Notes under the pieces: generated by a model | The model's database searches: none | What the model was told of the DNA's origin: nothing | The model's input: only the letters and a program-made list of their open reading frames with translations | Assembly: GCA_038141425.1 (NCBI GenBank) | Contig: JAYQIC010000009.1 | Span: forward strand, 62,001 to 126,000 | Source: UBA7985 sp038141425 | Lineage (GTDB): Bacteria > Pseudomonadota > Alphaproteobacteria > UBA7985 | Length of the DNA: 64,000 nt | Reading direction: 5' to 3' | Position numbers and translations under genes: made by a program | In this document: in pieces, positions 34,493-42,722 of the stretch | Layout: each line of letters starts with the position of its first letter | Numbering within the stretch: the stretch's first letter is position 1

Positions 34493-35830
34493 CTAGGACG
34501 ATAGCGACGCCGGGTACATCCGGTTGAGCGCCGCCAGCGCCTCCGCCTGCACCTGTGCATCGCTCAGGCGCTCCAGCGCATCGGCATCCGAGCCGCCGTG
34601 GAAGGCGACGAGGATCGGCACCCCGGTGCTCGGCATCAGGTTGACGAACTGGTTGAACCGTCCCGGCGCGGCGTCGTGCAGGATGCGCAGCACGCCGGGG
34701 TCCCAGAACGGGCGGTCGAACCTGAGGCAGACCTTGGACAGTAACCCCACGCCCATCCGATTGATCGCGTCCTGCTTCCCGTCGGGCAGGGCGGGGGCGA
34801 AGGTGATGCTTCCGGCCTTCAGCACGCCCAGCGGCACGGTCACCACCGCGGCATCAAAGCTGGCCGCCGTTGAGCCGTCTGCCGGCTGTGATGCCAACGC
34901 CAGCCGGGCCGCCGTGGTCAATACGGGTGACGGGCAGGCCAGTCAGGAGACGGTAGTTCCCGGCCAGCGCCGGGATCAGCTGGTCATAGCCAGCGGGAAT
35001 GACGGCATCCGGGCCACCGTACCAATCGCCCTCGGTATAGGCCTCGCGGCCGAGCTGGTGAGGGTCCGCGCCGAAGGCGTGCTGGACCTCGGCGATCTGG
35101 TAGAGCCAGTCCGGCCCGCTGTAGAGCCGGCGGCGCTCGCCCCGGGCATCGCGGAGCACGCCGCTGTCGTAGTTGGTGTTGACCCATTTCACGCCCCGAC
35201 TGCGCGCGATGCGGCTGAGTGGATTGCCGCGCGTGCCGTGGATCCACGAAGCCCCAAGATCCAGCGGCAGCCCGAGGCTGCGGTCGGTGTGGACCCGGCC
35301 GCCCACGCGGTCCCGGGCCTCGATCACCGTCACCTCGTAGCCCGCTTCGCTGAGTGCTTGTGCGGCACCGAGGCCGGAAAAGCCCGCGCCGATGACGGCG
35401 ACCCGTCCCTGCCTTGGCCCCTTGGCGGCGAGGCGCTCGGCGGCATCCCAGCCGGACTGCAGGGCGCCATGGACCGTCGCCGGACAGTCGCGGTCGGTCG
35501 CTTCACCTGCGAAAAAGAGCTGGTCGCCGACCGGGCTGCCCAGCACCAGACGGTCACGGGCCCGGGCGTTTTTGGAAATGTAGGAATAGGCACCCAGCGC
35601 CCAGGGGTCGGCCCGCCAGCGGGTGAAAATCATCCCTTCCAACCGGGCCGATGCAGCGGGTGCTGGCGCTGCAAGGGCAGAGCCGGGCAGGGCGGCGGTC
35701 ACGCCGCCCAGCCAAGCTGCAACGCCGCTGGCGCCCAGCAGGCCTCCACCACCAAGCAGGCGCAGATGCCCACGCCTGGACGTGGTTGTTTGTGGCTGAG
35801 CGCAGTAGAGCGGGTGGCTTTGGGCTTCAC
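34493..35830 (-). CDS. Tat-exported flavin amine oxidase with circularly permuted domain order
   Basis: FAD-dependent amine oxidase; the family oxidises amines such as tyramine to aldehydes. A twin-arginine signal is readable in the main frame (TSRRGHLRLLGGGGLLGASG, ending ALA). I place the start at GTG 35830, in another frame, with one indel before the RR motif. After the signal come TRWRADPWALGAYSYISK and LFFAGEATDRDCPATVHGAL, which are normally the C-terminal end of such enzymes. Only then follows the FAD-binding VAVIGAGFSGLGAAQAL, VIEARDRVGGRVHTD, LGASWIHG, then (after a frameshift near 34915) VVTVPLGVLKAGSI. The protein ends at EALAALNRMYPASLSS, exactly before the relocated segment would begin in standard enzymes. 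The junction is inside one uninterrupted frame. It is divergent from the hpa operon. Confidence 0.8.
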
Positions 35831-35953
35831 GGGATAGGGGTCCTGTTCCTTCGGGGGTATTCAGGCAAAACCATGATCCCTGATTTTGCCATTTCTGCGG
35901 CGGGGCGTGCCGGGGAAAAGGCGATGGGGCAGGTCCGGAGCCTCCCTTCGCGG

Positions 35954-35982
35954 TTGACGCCCTGATGGTATTTGCTTAACAT
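35954..35982 (+). promoter_or_regulatory. Probable hpaF operon promoter
   Basis: TTGACG at 35954-35959 matches a -35 hexamer (5 of 6), and TAACAT at 35977-35982 matches a -10 (4 of 6) with 17-bp spacing. The -10 lies inside the 24-bp palindrome, so a protein bound there would block RNA polymerase. An AGGAG ribosome-binding site follows at 35995-35999. Confidence 0.55.
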
Positions 35983-35993
35983 GTTAAGCAAAT
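35970..35993. promoter_or_regulatory. Perfect 24-bp palindrome, probable HpaR operator
   Basis: The half-site ATTTGCTTAACA at 35970-35981 is followed directly by its exact complement to 35993. MarR proteins bind palindromes of this length. It overlaps the likely -10 of hpaF, lies between the divergent amine oxidase and hpaF, and an HpaR-like gene is 2 kb away. HpaR binding is inferred. Confidence 0.7.
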
Positions 35994-36004
35994 CAGGAGT
36001 GAGC

Positions 36005-36436
36005 ATGCCGCACCTTTCGATCCAGTATTCGCCCCAACTCGACCAGAGCCACGATATCAAGGCTTTGTGCGAGCAGCTGGGCGAGGTCATGGTCGAGACC
36101 GGTGTTTTCCCCCGCGCCGGGGTTCGGGTCCGTGCCTTTCCAGCGCACCATGAATTCGTCGCCGATGGCCATCCCGATAACGCTTTTGTCGCCATGCAGG
36201 CTTTTGTCGGCGCAGGCCGCAGCCTTGAAGACAAGCAAGGCGCCGGGCGCGCGATCTATGCCGTCGCCGAAGCCTTCTTCGCCGACCGGCTGGCTGGGGG
36301 GCATTTCCTGCTGTCGTTCGAGATATTCGAGAATGACCCGGCGCTCAGTTGGAAGCGCAACACCATCCTGCGGCTCGGCTCACTGAACCAGCGTCCAAAG
36401 ACCTCAGACCGCAAACCACAAACAACAGGCACAGCC
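36005..36436 (+). CDS. hpaF: 5-carboxymethyl-2-hydroxymuconate isomerase (HpaF), read in frame with hpaE
   Basis: Tautomerase-fold isomerase of the homoprotocatechuate meta-cleavage pathway. The mature N-terminal Pro is expected from MPHLSIQYSPQLDQ. Family blocks VFPRAGVRVRAFP, FVAMQAFVGAGRS, FFADRLAGGHFLLSFEIFE and PALSWKRNTI are present. I use ATG 36005, which has AGGAG 5 nt upstream; an earlier in-frame ATG lies in the operator. No stop separates it from hpaE: the frame runs on through a polar linker (NQRPKTSDRKPQTTG). A single indel near 36380 would end it at 36386, so the apparent fusion may be artificial. Confidence 0.85.
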
Positions 36437-37945
36437 ATGACCCTCGAAGACAACCTCGCCCGCGCGGAGGGCTACCTACAGCAATTCAAGGCCCAGCCGA
36501 TCCTGCACCGCATTGGCGGCAAGGACGTGGCGGCCAGCGATGGCCAGACGTTCGAAAGCCTGTCGCCGGTTGACCTGTCGGTGCTGGCATCGGTGGCGCA
36601 GGGGACAGTCGAGGATATCGATGCGGCCTGTCAGGCGGCCAAGGATGCCTTTGCGGACTGGGCGGCAACCTCCGGCGCCGAGCGTCGAGCCATCCTGCAC
36701 GCCATCGCCGACGGCATCGTTGCACGGAAGGAGGAGATTGCCTTCCTCGAGTGTCTGGATACCGGCCAGAGCCTGCGGTTCATGTCCAAGGCTGCGCTTC
36801 GGGCGGCGGACAACTTCCGTTTCTTCGCCGACCGTGCACCCGGCGCGCGCGACGGCCAATCGCTCTACGGCAACAACCAGATCAACATGACCAACCGCGT
36901 ACCGCTTGGCCCGGTCGGGGTGATCACGCCGTGGAACACGCCGTTCATGCTGTCGACCTGGAAGATCGCGCCCGCGCTGGCCTGCGGCTGTACGGTCGTG
37001 CACAAGCCCGCCGAGTTCTCACCGCTGACCGCCCGGCTGCTGGTCGAAATCGCCGAGGAAGCGGGCCTGCCCGCCGGGGTCTGGAACACCGTTAACGGCA
37101 TGGGCGAGGTCGCGGGCAAGGCACTGACCGAGCACCCTGCCATCCGCGCCATCGGCTTTGTCGGCGAGAGCCGCACGGGTTCGATGATCATGAAGCAGGC
37201 CGCCGACACCCTCAAGCGTGTGCACTTCGAGCTGGGGGGCAAGAACCCGGTGATCGTGTTCGAGGACGCCGATCTCGAGCGTGCGGCCGATGCGGCCGTA
37301 TTCATGATCTACTCGCTCAACGGCGAGCGCTGCACTTCGTCCAGCCGCCTGCTGGTCCAGAACAGTATCCACGACACGTTCATCGAAATGGTGGTCGAGC
37401 GCGCCAAGGGCATTCAGGTCGGCCATCCGCTCGACCCCAAGACCACCATCGGCCCGCTGATCCACCCCGTGCACGAGAAAAAGGTGCTGGAGTACTTCCA
37501 GATTGCCCGCGACGAGGGCGCGACCGTCGCCCTGGGCGGGGAGAAGGTCGGCGAGGCCGGCTGTTATGTCGGTCCGACCCTGTTCACCAATGCCACCAAT
37601 GACATGCGGATCGCGCAAGAAGAGATTTTCGGCCCGGTGCTCACGGCTATCGGCTTCGATACCGAAGAAGAGGCGCTGGCGCTGGCCAACGACACCCAAT
37701 ACGGCCTCACCGGCTATCTGTGGACGGCCGATGTTACCCGTGCGCTGCGATTTACCGACCGGCTCGACGCTGGCATGATCTGGGTCAACTCCGAGAACCT
37801 GCGCCACCTGCCGACGCCCTTCGGCGGCAACAAGGCCTCGGGCATTGGCCGCGACGGGGGCGACTGGTCCTTCGACTTCTACATGGAGACCAAGAACATT
37901 GCCTTCGCCACGTCTCAACACCGCATTCCGAAGCTCGGAGGCTGA
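36437..37945 (+). CDS. hpaE: 5-carboxymethyl-2-hydroxymuconate semialdehyde dehydrogenase
   Basis: NAD-dependent aldehyde dehydrogenase that oxidises the ring-cleavage semialdehyde of homoprotocatechuate. About 502 residues from MTLEDNLARAEGYLQQF. It shows GPVGVITPWNTPFMLSTWK, the catalytic Glu in FELGGKNPVIVFEDAD, the catalytic Cys in SLNGERCTSS, and QEEIFGPVL. There is no clear ribosome-binding site before 36437, and the frame is open from hpaF, so it may be translated as an HpaF-HpaE fusion. It ends 5 bp before hpaD. The specific assignment rests on operon context with hpaDGH. Confidence 0.92.
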   Translation: MTLEDNLARAEGYLQQFKAQPILHRIGGKDVAASDGQTFESLSPVDLSVLASVAQGTVEDIDAACQAAKDAFADWAATSGAERRAILHAIADGIVARKEEIAFLECLDTGQSLRFMSKAALRAADNFRFFADRAPGARDGQSLYGNNQINMTNRVPLGPVGVITPWNTPFMLSTWKIAPALACGCTVVHKPAEFSPLTARLLVEIAEEAGLPAGVWNTVNGMGEVAGKALTEHPAIRAIGFVGESRTGSMIMKQAADTLKRVHFELGGKNPVIVFEDADLERAADAAVFMIYSLNGERCTSSSRLLVQNSIHDTFIEMVVERAKGIQVGHPLDPKTTIGPLIHPVHEKKVLEYFQIARDEGATVALGGEKVGEAGCYVGPTLFTNATNDMRIAQEEIFGPVLTAIGFDTEEEALALANDTQYGLTGYLWTADVTRALRFTDRLDAGMIWVNSENLRHLPTPFGGNKASGIGRDGGDWSFDFYMETKNIAFATSQHRIPKLGG

Positions 37946-37950
37946 GCCCC

Positions 37951-38931
37951 ATGCCCTTACCTGAGTTCAATCTCTACCCCGCCTTCAACACCATTCGGCT
38001 CAGCCATATCGAGCTGGTGGTCACGGATCTGGCCGCCAGCCGTCACTTCTACGTCGATACCCTCGGCCTGCAGGTCACCCACGAGGACTCGGACCAGATC
38101 TTCCTGCGTGCCATGGAAGAGCGCGGGCATCACTGCGTGATCCTCACCCGTGGGGAGACCCCCTGCGTGCGCTACACGGCCTACAAGGTCTGGGACGACG
38201 CGGACCTCGACCGGGCGCAGGACTACTTCGAAGCCAAGGGCATCGAGACCAGCTGGGTCGAGCGGCCTTTTCAGGGACGGACGCTGCGGCTGCGGGATAA
38301 CCACGGGGTGCCGATTGAGTTCTACCGCGACATGGAGCGCCTGCCGAACATCACCCAGAAATACGCGCTCTATCGCGGGGTTCGGCCGCTGCGCATCGAC
38401 CATTTCAACGTCTTCTCCCCCAACGTCGACGAGAGCGTCGCCTTCTACAACGACTTCGGCTTCCGGACGACGGAGTACACCGAAGATGAGGAAACCGGCG
38501 CGCTCTGGGCCGCATGGTTACACCGTAAGGGCGGGGTCCACGATGTTGCCTTTACCAACGGCAAGGGACCGCGCATGCACCATACGGCGTTCTGGGTGCC
38601 GACCCCGCTGGCGATCATCGATCTGCTCGATATCATGGCGACCACCGGCTACGTCGACAACATCGAGCGCGGGCCGGGGCGGCATGGCATCTCCAATGCT
38701 TTCTTCCTCTACGTGCTCGACCCCGATGGCCACCGGACCGAGATCTACTGCTCGGACTACCAGACGCTGGACCCGGACCATGAGCCGATCCGCTGGGACC
38801 TCAAGGACAAGCAGCGCCAGACCCTGTGGGGGGCGCCTGCGCCGCGGTCCTGGTTCGAGCATGGCATGCCTTTCGAGGGGCAGGCGGTGCGCGAGCCCGA
38901 CCTGACCGCCAGCCCGATCATCGCACCCTGA
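37951..38931 (+). CDS. hpaD: 3,4-dihydroxyphenylacetate 2,3-dioxygenase
   Basis: Extradiol ring-cleaving dioxygenase of the vicinal oxygen chelate (type I) class, intact at 326 residues. Two repeated VOC modules are visible: SHIELVVTDLAASRHFYVDTLG at the N-terminus and RIDHFNVFSPNVDESVAFYND in the second half. The metal triad is His in LRIDHFNV, His in RMHHTAFWV and Glu in HRTEIYCSDY. The form resembles the Mn/Fe-dependent MndD/HPCD enzymes rather than the unrelated type III HpaD of E. coli. A GGAGG site precedes the start. Confidence 0.9.
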   Translation: MPLPEFNLYPAFNTIRLSHIELVVTDLAASRHFYVDTLGLQVTHEDSDQIFLRAMEERGHHCVILTRGETPCVRYTAYKVWDDADLDRAQDYFEAKGIETSWVERPFQGRTLRLRDNHGVPIEFYRDMERLPNITQKYALYRGVRPLRIDHFNVFSPNVDESVAFYNDFGFRTTEYTEDEETGALWAAWLHRKGGVHDVAFTNGKGPRMHHTAFWVPTPLAIIDLLDIMATTGYVDNIERGPGRHGISNAFFLYVLDPDGHRTEIYCSDYQTLDPDHEPIRWDLKDKQRQTLWGAPAPRSWFEHGMPFEGQAVREPDLTASPIIAP

Positions 38932-38967
38932 AACCACTCTCAGAAACCCGCAAGCCGGAAAGGCCCG

Positions 38968-39834
38968 ATGACCATGCGCTACGTCTCCTTTGAAACGTCT
39001 CAAGGCCTACCCAAGTTCGGCGCCATGGTCGGGGATGACCACATCTGCGACCTGAGCGAGGGCGACTGGCTCGACCTCAGCGATGTTGCCGAAGACGAGG
39101 CGTGGGATGCGCTGGCCGAGAGCGTGGACCCGGAACGCCGCGACTTCGCGGTGGCCGACGTGCGCATGCTGCCGCCGCTGACCCGGCCGGGCAAGATTCT
39201 GTGCGTTGGCGTCAACTATCCAGACCGGAATGCCGAATATAAGGACGGCTCGGGCGCGCCGCAGTTCATGTCGCTGTTTCCGCGCTTCATCGACGGTTTC
39301 AACGGGCCGGGCGAGAGCCTGATCCGCCCGCCGGAGAGCGAGCAGCTGGACTACGAGGGCGAGATCGTCATCGTCATCGGGCAGGGCGGTCGCCGCATCC
39401 CGGAGGCCGAGGCCTACGACCACATCGCGGCGGTAACGCTGTGCAATGAAGGCACGATCCGCGACTGGGTGCGCCACGCCAAGTTCAACGTGACGCAGGG
39501 CAAGAACTGGGACCGCTCGGCGGCCATGGGGCCGTGGCTCATGCCCTTCACCGGCCCCGAGATGATCCACGGCGTGACGCTGGAAACCCGCGTGAACGGG
39601 GAGGTGCGCCAGCACGATAACACGGCCAACATGATCTTCGGCTTTCCCAAGATCATCAACTACATCTCCACCTTTACCACCCTGCACCCCGGCGACATGA
39701 TCGTCACCGGCACCCCGACCGGTGCTGGCGCGCGCTTTGACCCGCCGATCTGGCTGCGCCCGGGCGACGTGGTCGAGGTCGAAGTGCCGACCATCGGCAC
39801 CCTGCGCAACGGGATCGAGGATGAAACCCCATGA
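38968..39834 (+). CDS. hpaG: Fumarylacetoacetate hydrolase family decarboxylase/isomerase (HpaG type)
   Basis: FAH-fold enzyme expected to decarboxylate or isomerise 5-oxopent-3-ene-1,2,5-tricarboxylate after HpaE. Intact at 288 residues. The metal-binding acidic residues are in LDYEGEIVIVIGQGG and CNEGTIRDW; other family motifs are GKILCVGVNYPDRN, QGKNWDRSAAMGPW, IINYISTFTTLHPGDMIVTG and LRPGDVVEVEV. Its stop overlaps the hpaH start (ATGA). Standard HpaG is a two-module protein; this single-module form must cover the step alone or do only one of the two activities. Confidence 0.82.
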   Translation: MTMRYVSFETSQGLPKFGAMVGDDHICDLSEGDWLDLSDVAEDEAWDALAESVDPERRDFAVADVRMLPPLTRPGKILCVGVNYPDRNAEYKDGSGAPQFMSLFPRFIDGFNGPGESLIRPPESEQLDYEGEIVIVIGQGGRRIPEAEAYDHIAAVTLCNEGTIRDWVRHAKFNVTQGKNWDRSAAMGPWLMPFTGPEMIHGVTLETRVNGEVRQHDNTANMIFGFPKIINYISTFTTLHPGDMIVTGTPTGAGARFDPPIWLRPGDVVEVEVPTIGTLRNGIEDETP

Positions 39835-40637
39835 GCCTGACAGACACCCAGCGCGACGCCTTTGCCAAAGCCCTGTTCGACGCCGATCGCCGCCAGAGCC
39901 AGATTCCACTGATCAGCCAGCAGCACCCGGGGCTGGATATGGAAGACGCCTACGCCATTCAGGCGGCGCTGGTGCGCCGTTTCGTCGACGCCGGGCGGGT
40001 GATCCGCGGCTGGAAGATCGGCCTGACATCGAAGGCGATGCAGTACGCGCTCAACATCGATATTCCGGACAGCGGCGTGCTGTTCGAAGACATGTTCTTC
40101 GACAACGGCGGCGCAGTGCCGACCGAACGCTTTATCGTTACCCGGATCGAGGCGGAAATCTGCTTCATCATGAAAGACGACCTGCAAGGCCCGGGCGTCA
40201 CGGCGGCAGACGTGATCGCGGCGACTGAAAGTGTCTGCCCGTCGCTGGAGATCCTCGACACCCGCATCATCCCCAAAGACCCCGACACCGGCGCCATCCG
40301 CAAGGTCACCGACACCATCAGCGACAATGCGGCCAATGCCGGGATCGTGCTGGGTGACGAGCGCCATGCCATCGACGCCTTCGACCTGCGCTGGGTCGGC
40401 GCCATCGTCAGCCGCGACGGCGAGGTCGAGGAAACCGGGCTGGGTGCCGGCGTGCTCAATGACCCGGTGGAGGGCATCGTCTGGCTGGCCAACCGGCTGG
40501 CGCAGTACGGCGACAAGATCAGCGCCGGAGACGTGGTGCTTAGCGGGTCGTTCATCCGGCCGGTACAGGCCCCCAAGGGATCGCTGATCGAGGCCGATTT
40601 CGGCGACTTCGGACAGGTTTCCTGCCGCTTCGTCTGA
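39831..40637 (+). CDS. hpaH: 2-oxo-hept-4-ene-1,7-dioate hydratase
   Basis: Hydratase of the MhpD/HpaH family, adding water to 2-oxohept-4-enedioate ahead of aldol cleavage. Intact at 268 residues, with AYAIQAALVRRFVDAG, GWKIGLTSKAMQ, RIEAEICFIM, SLEILDTRI, SDNAANAGIVLG and a C-terminal GSFIRPVQAPKGSLIEADFG. It is coupled to hpaG by a 4-bp overlap. The next enzyme, aldolase HpaI, is not in this window. Confidence 0.92.
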   Translation: MSLTDTQRDAFAKALFDADRRQSQIPLISQQHPGLDMEDAYAIQAALVRRFVDAGRVIRGWKIGLTSKAMQYALNIDIPDSGVLFEDMFFDNGGAVPTERFIVTRIEAEICFIMKDDLQGPGVTAADVIAATESVCPSLEILDTRIIPKDPDTGAIRKVTDTISDNAANAGIVLGDERHAIDAFDLRWVGAIVSRDGEVEETGLGAGVLNDPVEGIVWLANRLAQYGDKISAGDVVLSGSFIRPVQAPKGSLIEADFGDFGQVSCRFV

Positions 40638-40693
40638 GCGGTTTTCCCCCGGATTCATTAAAGAAAACAGTTGCTTCATACCTGATTTACGAT

Positions 40694-40715
40694 AATCATT
40701 CACATATGAATGATT
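40694..40715. promoter_or_regulatory. Inverted repeat overlapping the start of the second MarR gene
   Basis: AATCATTCA at 40694-40702 and TGAATGATT at 40707-40715 are perfect inverted arms around CATA. The repeat covers the start codon at 40706 and abuts a -10-like GATAAT at 40691-40696. It is a likely autoregulatory operator for the MarR protein encoded directly after it. Confidence 0.55.
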
Positions 40716-41203
40716 TCGACATGAACAGTATCGATGCCTTGGGGCGAGCCAGCTTCGAAGCCAGCCTGCCGATGATGCTCTACCGCGTGCTTGACGCGAT
40801 CATGCCCGCTTACCGCGCGCTGTTCGCCGAATACGGGCTGACCGAGCAGCAGTGGCGGGTTCTGCGCACCCTGTGGGACAACGAAAGCCTGTCGAGCACC
40901 GACGTGGCTGCGCGTACCCTGATCCCGGCGGCGAGCCTGGTCGGCGTGCTGGACCGGCTGGAGCGCAAGGGGCTGATCGCCCGGATCCGCTCGGTCGAGG
41001 ACCGCCGCGTGGTCATCGCCAAACTGACGGCCGAGGGGCGGGCGCTGGAGCGCCAGATCGCGCCCCGGCTTGAAGACATTCAGGCCTCAGTTCGGGCCTG
41101 CGTCAGCCCCGAGCAGTGGCAGGCACTCACGCAGATACTGAAGGAATTCGAAGCCGGGCCCCGGCCCGTCGCTTCGCAGGAGGAGGACCGACAGCATGCT
41201 TAA
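40706..41203 (+). CDS. MarR-family transcriptional regulator
   Basis: Second MarR regulator of the island, 165 residues, distinct in sequence from the HpaR-like protein. It shows YGLTEQQWRVLRTLWDNE, the recognition region RTLIPAASLVGVLDRLERKG, and the wing RSVEDRRVVIAKLT. Its stop overlaps the hpaB start (hpaB begins at 41196), so it probably controls hpaB and the genes that follow as well as itself. Translation could instead start at ATG 40721, leaving the palindrome untranslated. Confidence 0.85.
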   Translation: MNDFDMNSIDALGRASFEASLPMMLYRVLDAIMPAYRALFAEYGLTEQQWRVLRTLWDNESLSSTDVAARTLIPAASLVGVLDRLERKGLIARIRSVEDRRVVIAKLTAEGRALERQIAPRLEDIQASVRACVSPEQWQALTQILKEFEAGPRPVASQEEDRQHA

Positions 41204-42682
41204 GACCAACCCAACCGGCGCCGGCAAGGGCGTCCGCACCGCCGCCGAATACCTCGCCGGGCTGCAGGATGACCGCGAGGTCTGGACCGGCGGTGAGCGG
41301 GTCAAGGACGTCACCACCCACCCGGCGACCCGCCGCGGGGCAGCGACGCTGGCCGGCTTCCTCGAACGCCAGTCCGACCCGGCGCTGGTCGACACCCTGA
41401 CTTACGAGGACGAGGATGGCGACCGCTGCGCCATGGCGTTCATGCTGCCCAAGTCCAAGGAAGACGTGAAGCGACGCGGCAAGGCTTACTACGAGTGGGC
41501 AACATGGTCGCACGGCATGTTCGGCCGGACCCCGATTATAAGAACGCCTCGCTGATGGCCTTCGCCGGTGCAGCGCAGTGGCTGGATCTGGGCACCGAGC
41601 GTGGGATGGGGAACCCTGACTTCACCCAGAACATGCGCAACTACTACGACTACGCGCGCAAAAACGATCTGGTGCTGACCCACACGCTGCTCAACCCGCA
41701 CAAGTCCCACGCTGTTGCCGGGCAGGGGCGGTTTGACGACGAGGTTGCGCTGCACGTGGTCCGCGAGACCGATGCGGGGATCATCGTCAGGGGCGCGCGC
41801 CTGCTCGCCACCCTCGGGCCGACGGCGGACGAGATCGAGGTTTTTCCCTCGACCGTGCTCAAGGGTTCAGAGGAGAACATTCCCTTCGCCTTCGCCTTCG
41901 CCATTCCGATTGCCACCCCGGGGCTGAAGCTGCTGGCGCGCGATACCTATGATTTGGGCAAGAGCCATTTCGACGCGCCGCTGTCCTCGCGGTTCGAAGA
42001 AATGGACGCCGTCGTTATCTTCGACGACGTGCTGGTGCCGTGGGAGCGGTTGTTCATGTACCGCGAGCCGGGCCTGTGCAACCAGGCCTTCGCCAAGACC
42101 AACGCGGTCGTTCACATGATGCACCAGGTCGCTTGCGGTAAGCTGGCCAAGGCCGAGTTCATGGTCGGCCTGATGTCGGCGATCGCGCAGTCCTCGGCGC
42201 GTGACAAGGACCTGCACGTCAAGGGCATGATCGCCGAAGTGATGATGATGTGCGAGACGGTGCGGGCGCTGCTGTTCTCTGCGGAGGAGCAGGCACACGA
42301 AGACGAATGGGGCAACTGGATCCCGCTGCGTGGTCCGCTGGACACCTCGCGCAACCTGTTCCCCAAGATGTACCCGCGCATGGTTGAGATCCTGCAGCTG
42401 CTGGGTTCCAGCTCGCTGATGGCGACCCCGGCCGAGGCTGACTTCTCCAACGAAATTGCCCAGGACGTGGCCCGCTACTTTCAGCTTGCCAACCTCGAAT
42501 CCCGCGATCGTGTGGCGCTGTTCCGGCTGGCGCACGATGTCTGCGTCAGCGGTTTTGGCAGCCGTCAGGCGCTGTACGAGCGGTTCTTCTTCGGCCCGCC
42601 CGCACTCATGCATTCGCTGTACTATGACCTCTATGACAAGGATCCGCTGATCGGCCGCGTCAACGAGCTGATCAAGGCTTGA
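41196..42682 (+). CDS. hpaB: 4-hydroxyphenylacetate 3-monooxygenase, oxygenase component, one frameshift
   Basis: FADH2-dependent hydroxylase that makes 3,4-dihydroxyphenylacetate (homoprotocatechuate) from 4-hydroxyphenylacetate. About 495 residues, family length. Blocks: VRTAAEYLAGLQDDREVW, YEWATWSHGMFGRTPDYKN (across the break), NYYDYARKNDLVLTHTLLN, ATLGPTADEIEVFPS, FDDVLVPWERLFMYRE, and a C-terminal LYERFFFGPP. The break near 41532 is in a CCCC run; one extra C restores PDYKNASLMAF. The flavin reductase partner HpaC is not in the window. Confidence 0.93.
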
Positions 42683-42722
42683 TGGAGGCTCCGGTCTTCC
42701 CCTAGTCTGGCGCGCAGTCAGT

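Noticed and set aside
40706..42682. Search for the flavin reductase hpaC and aldolase hpaI near hpaB
   Set aside because: No ORF in the island resembles either. The neighbouring unassigned genes are an FAD oxidoreductase and an SDR, which do not fit these roles.
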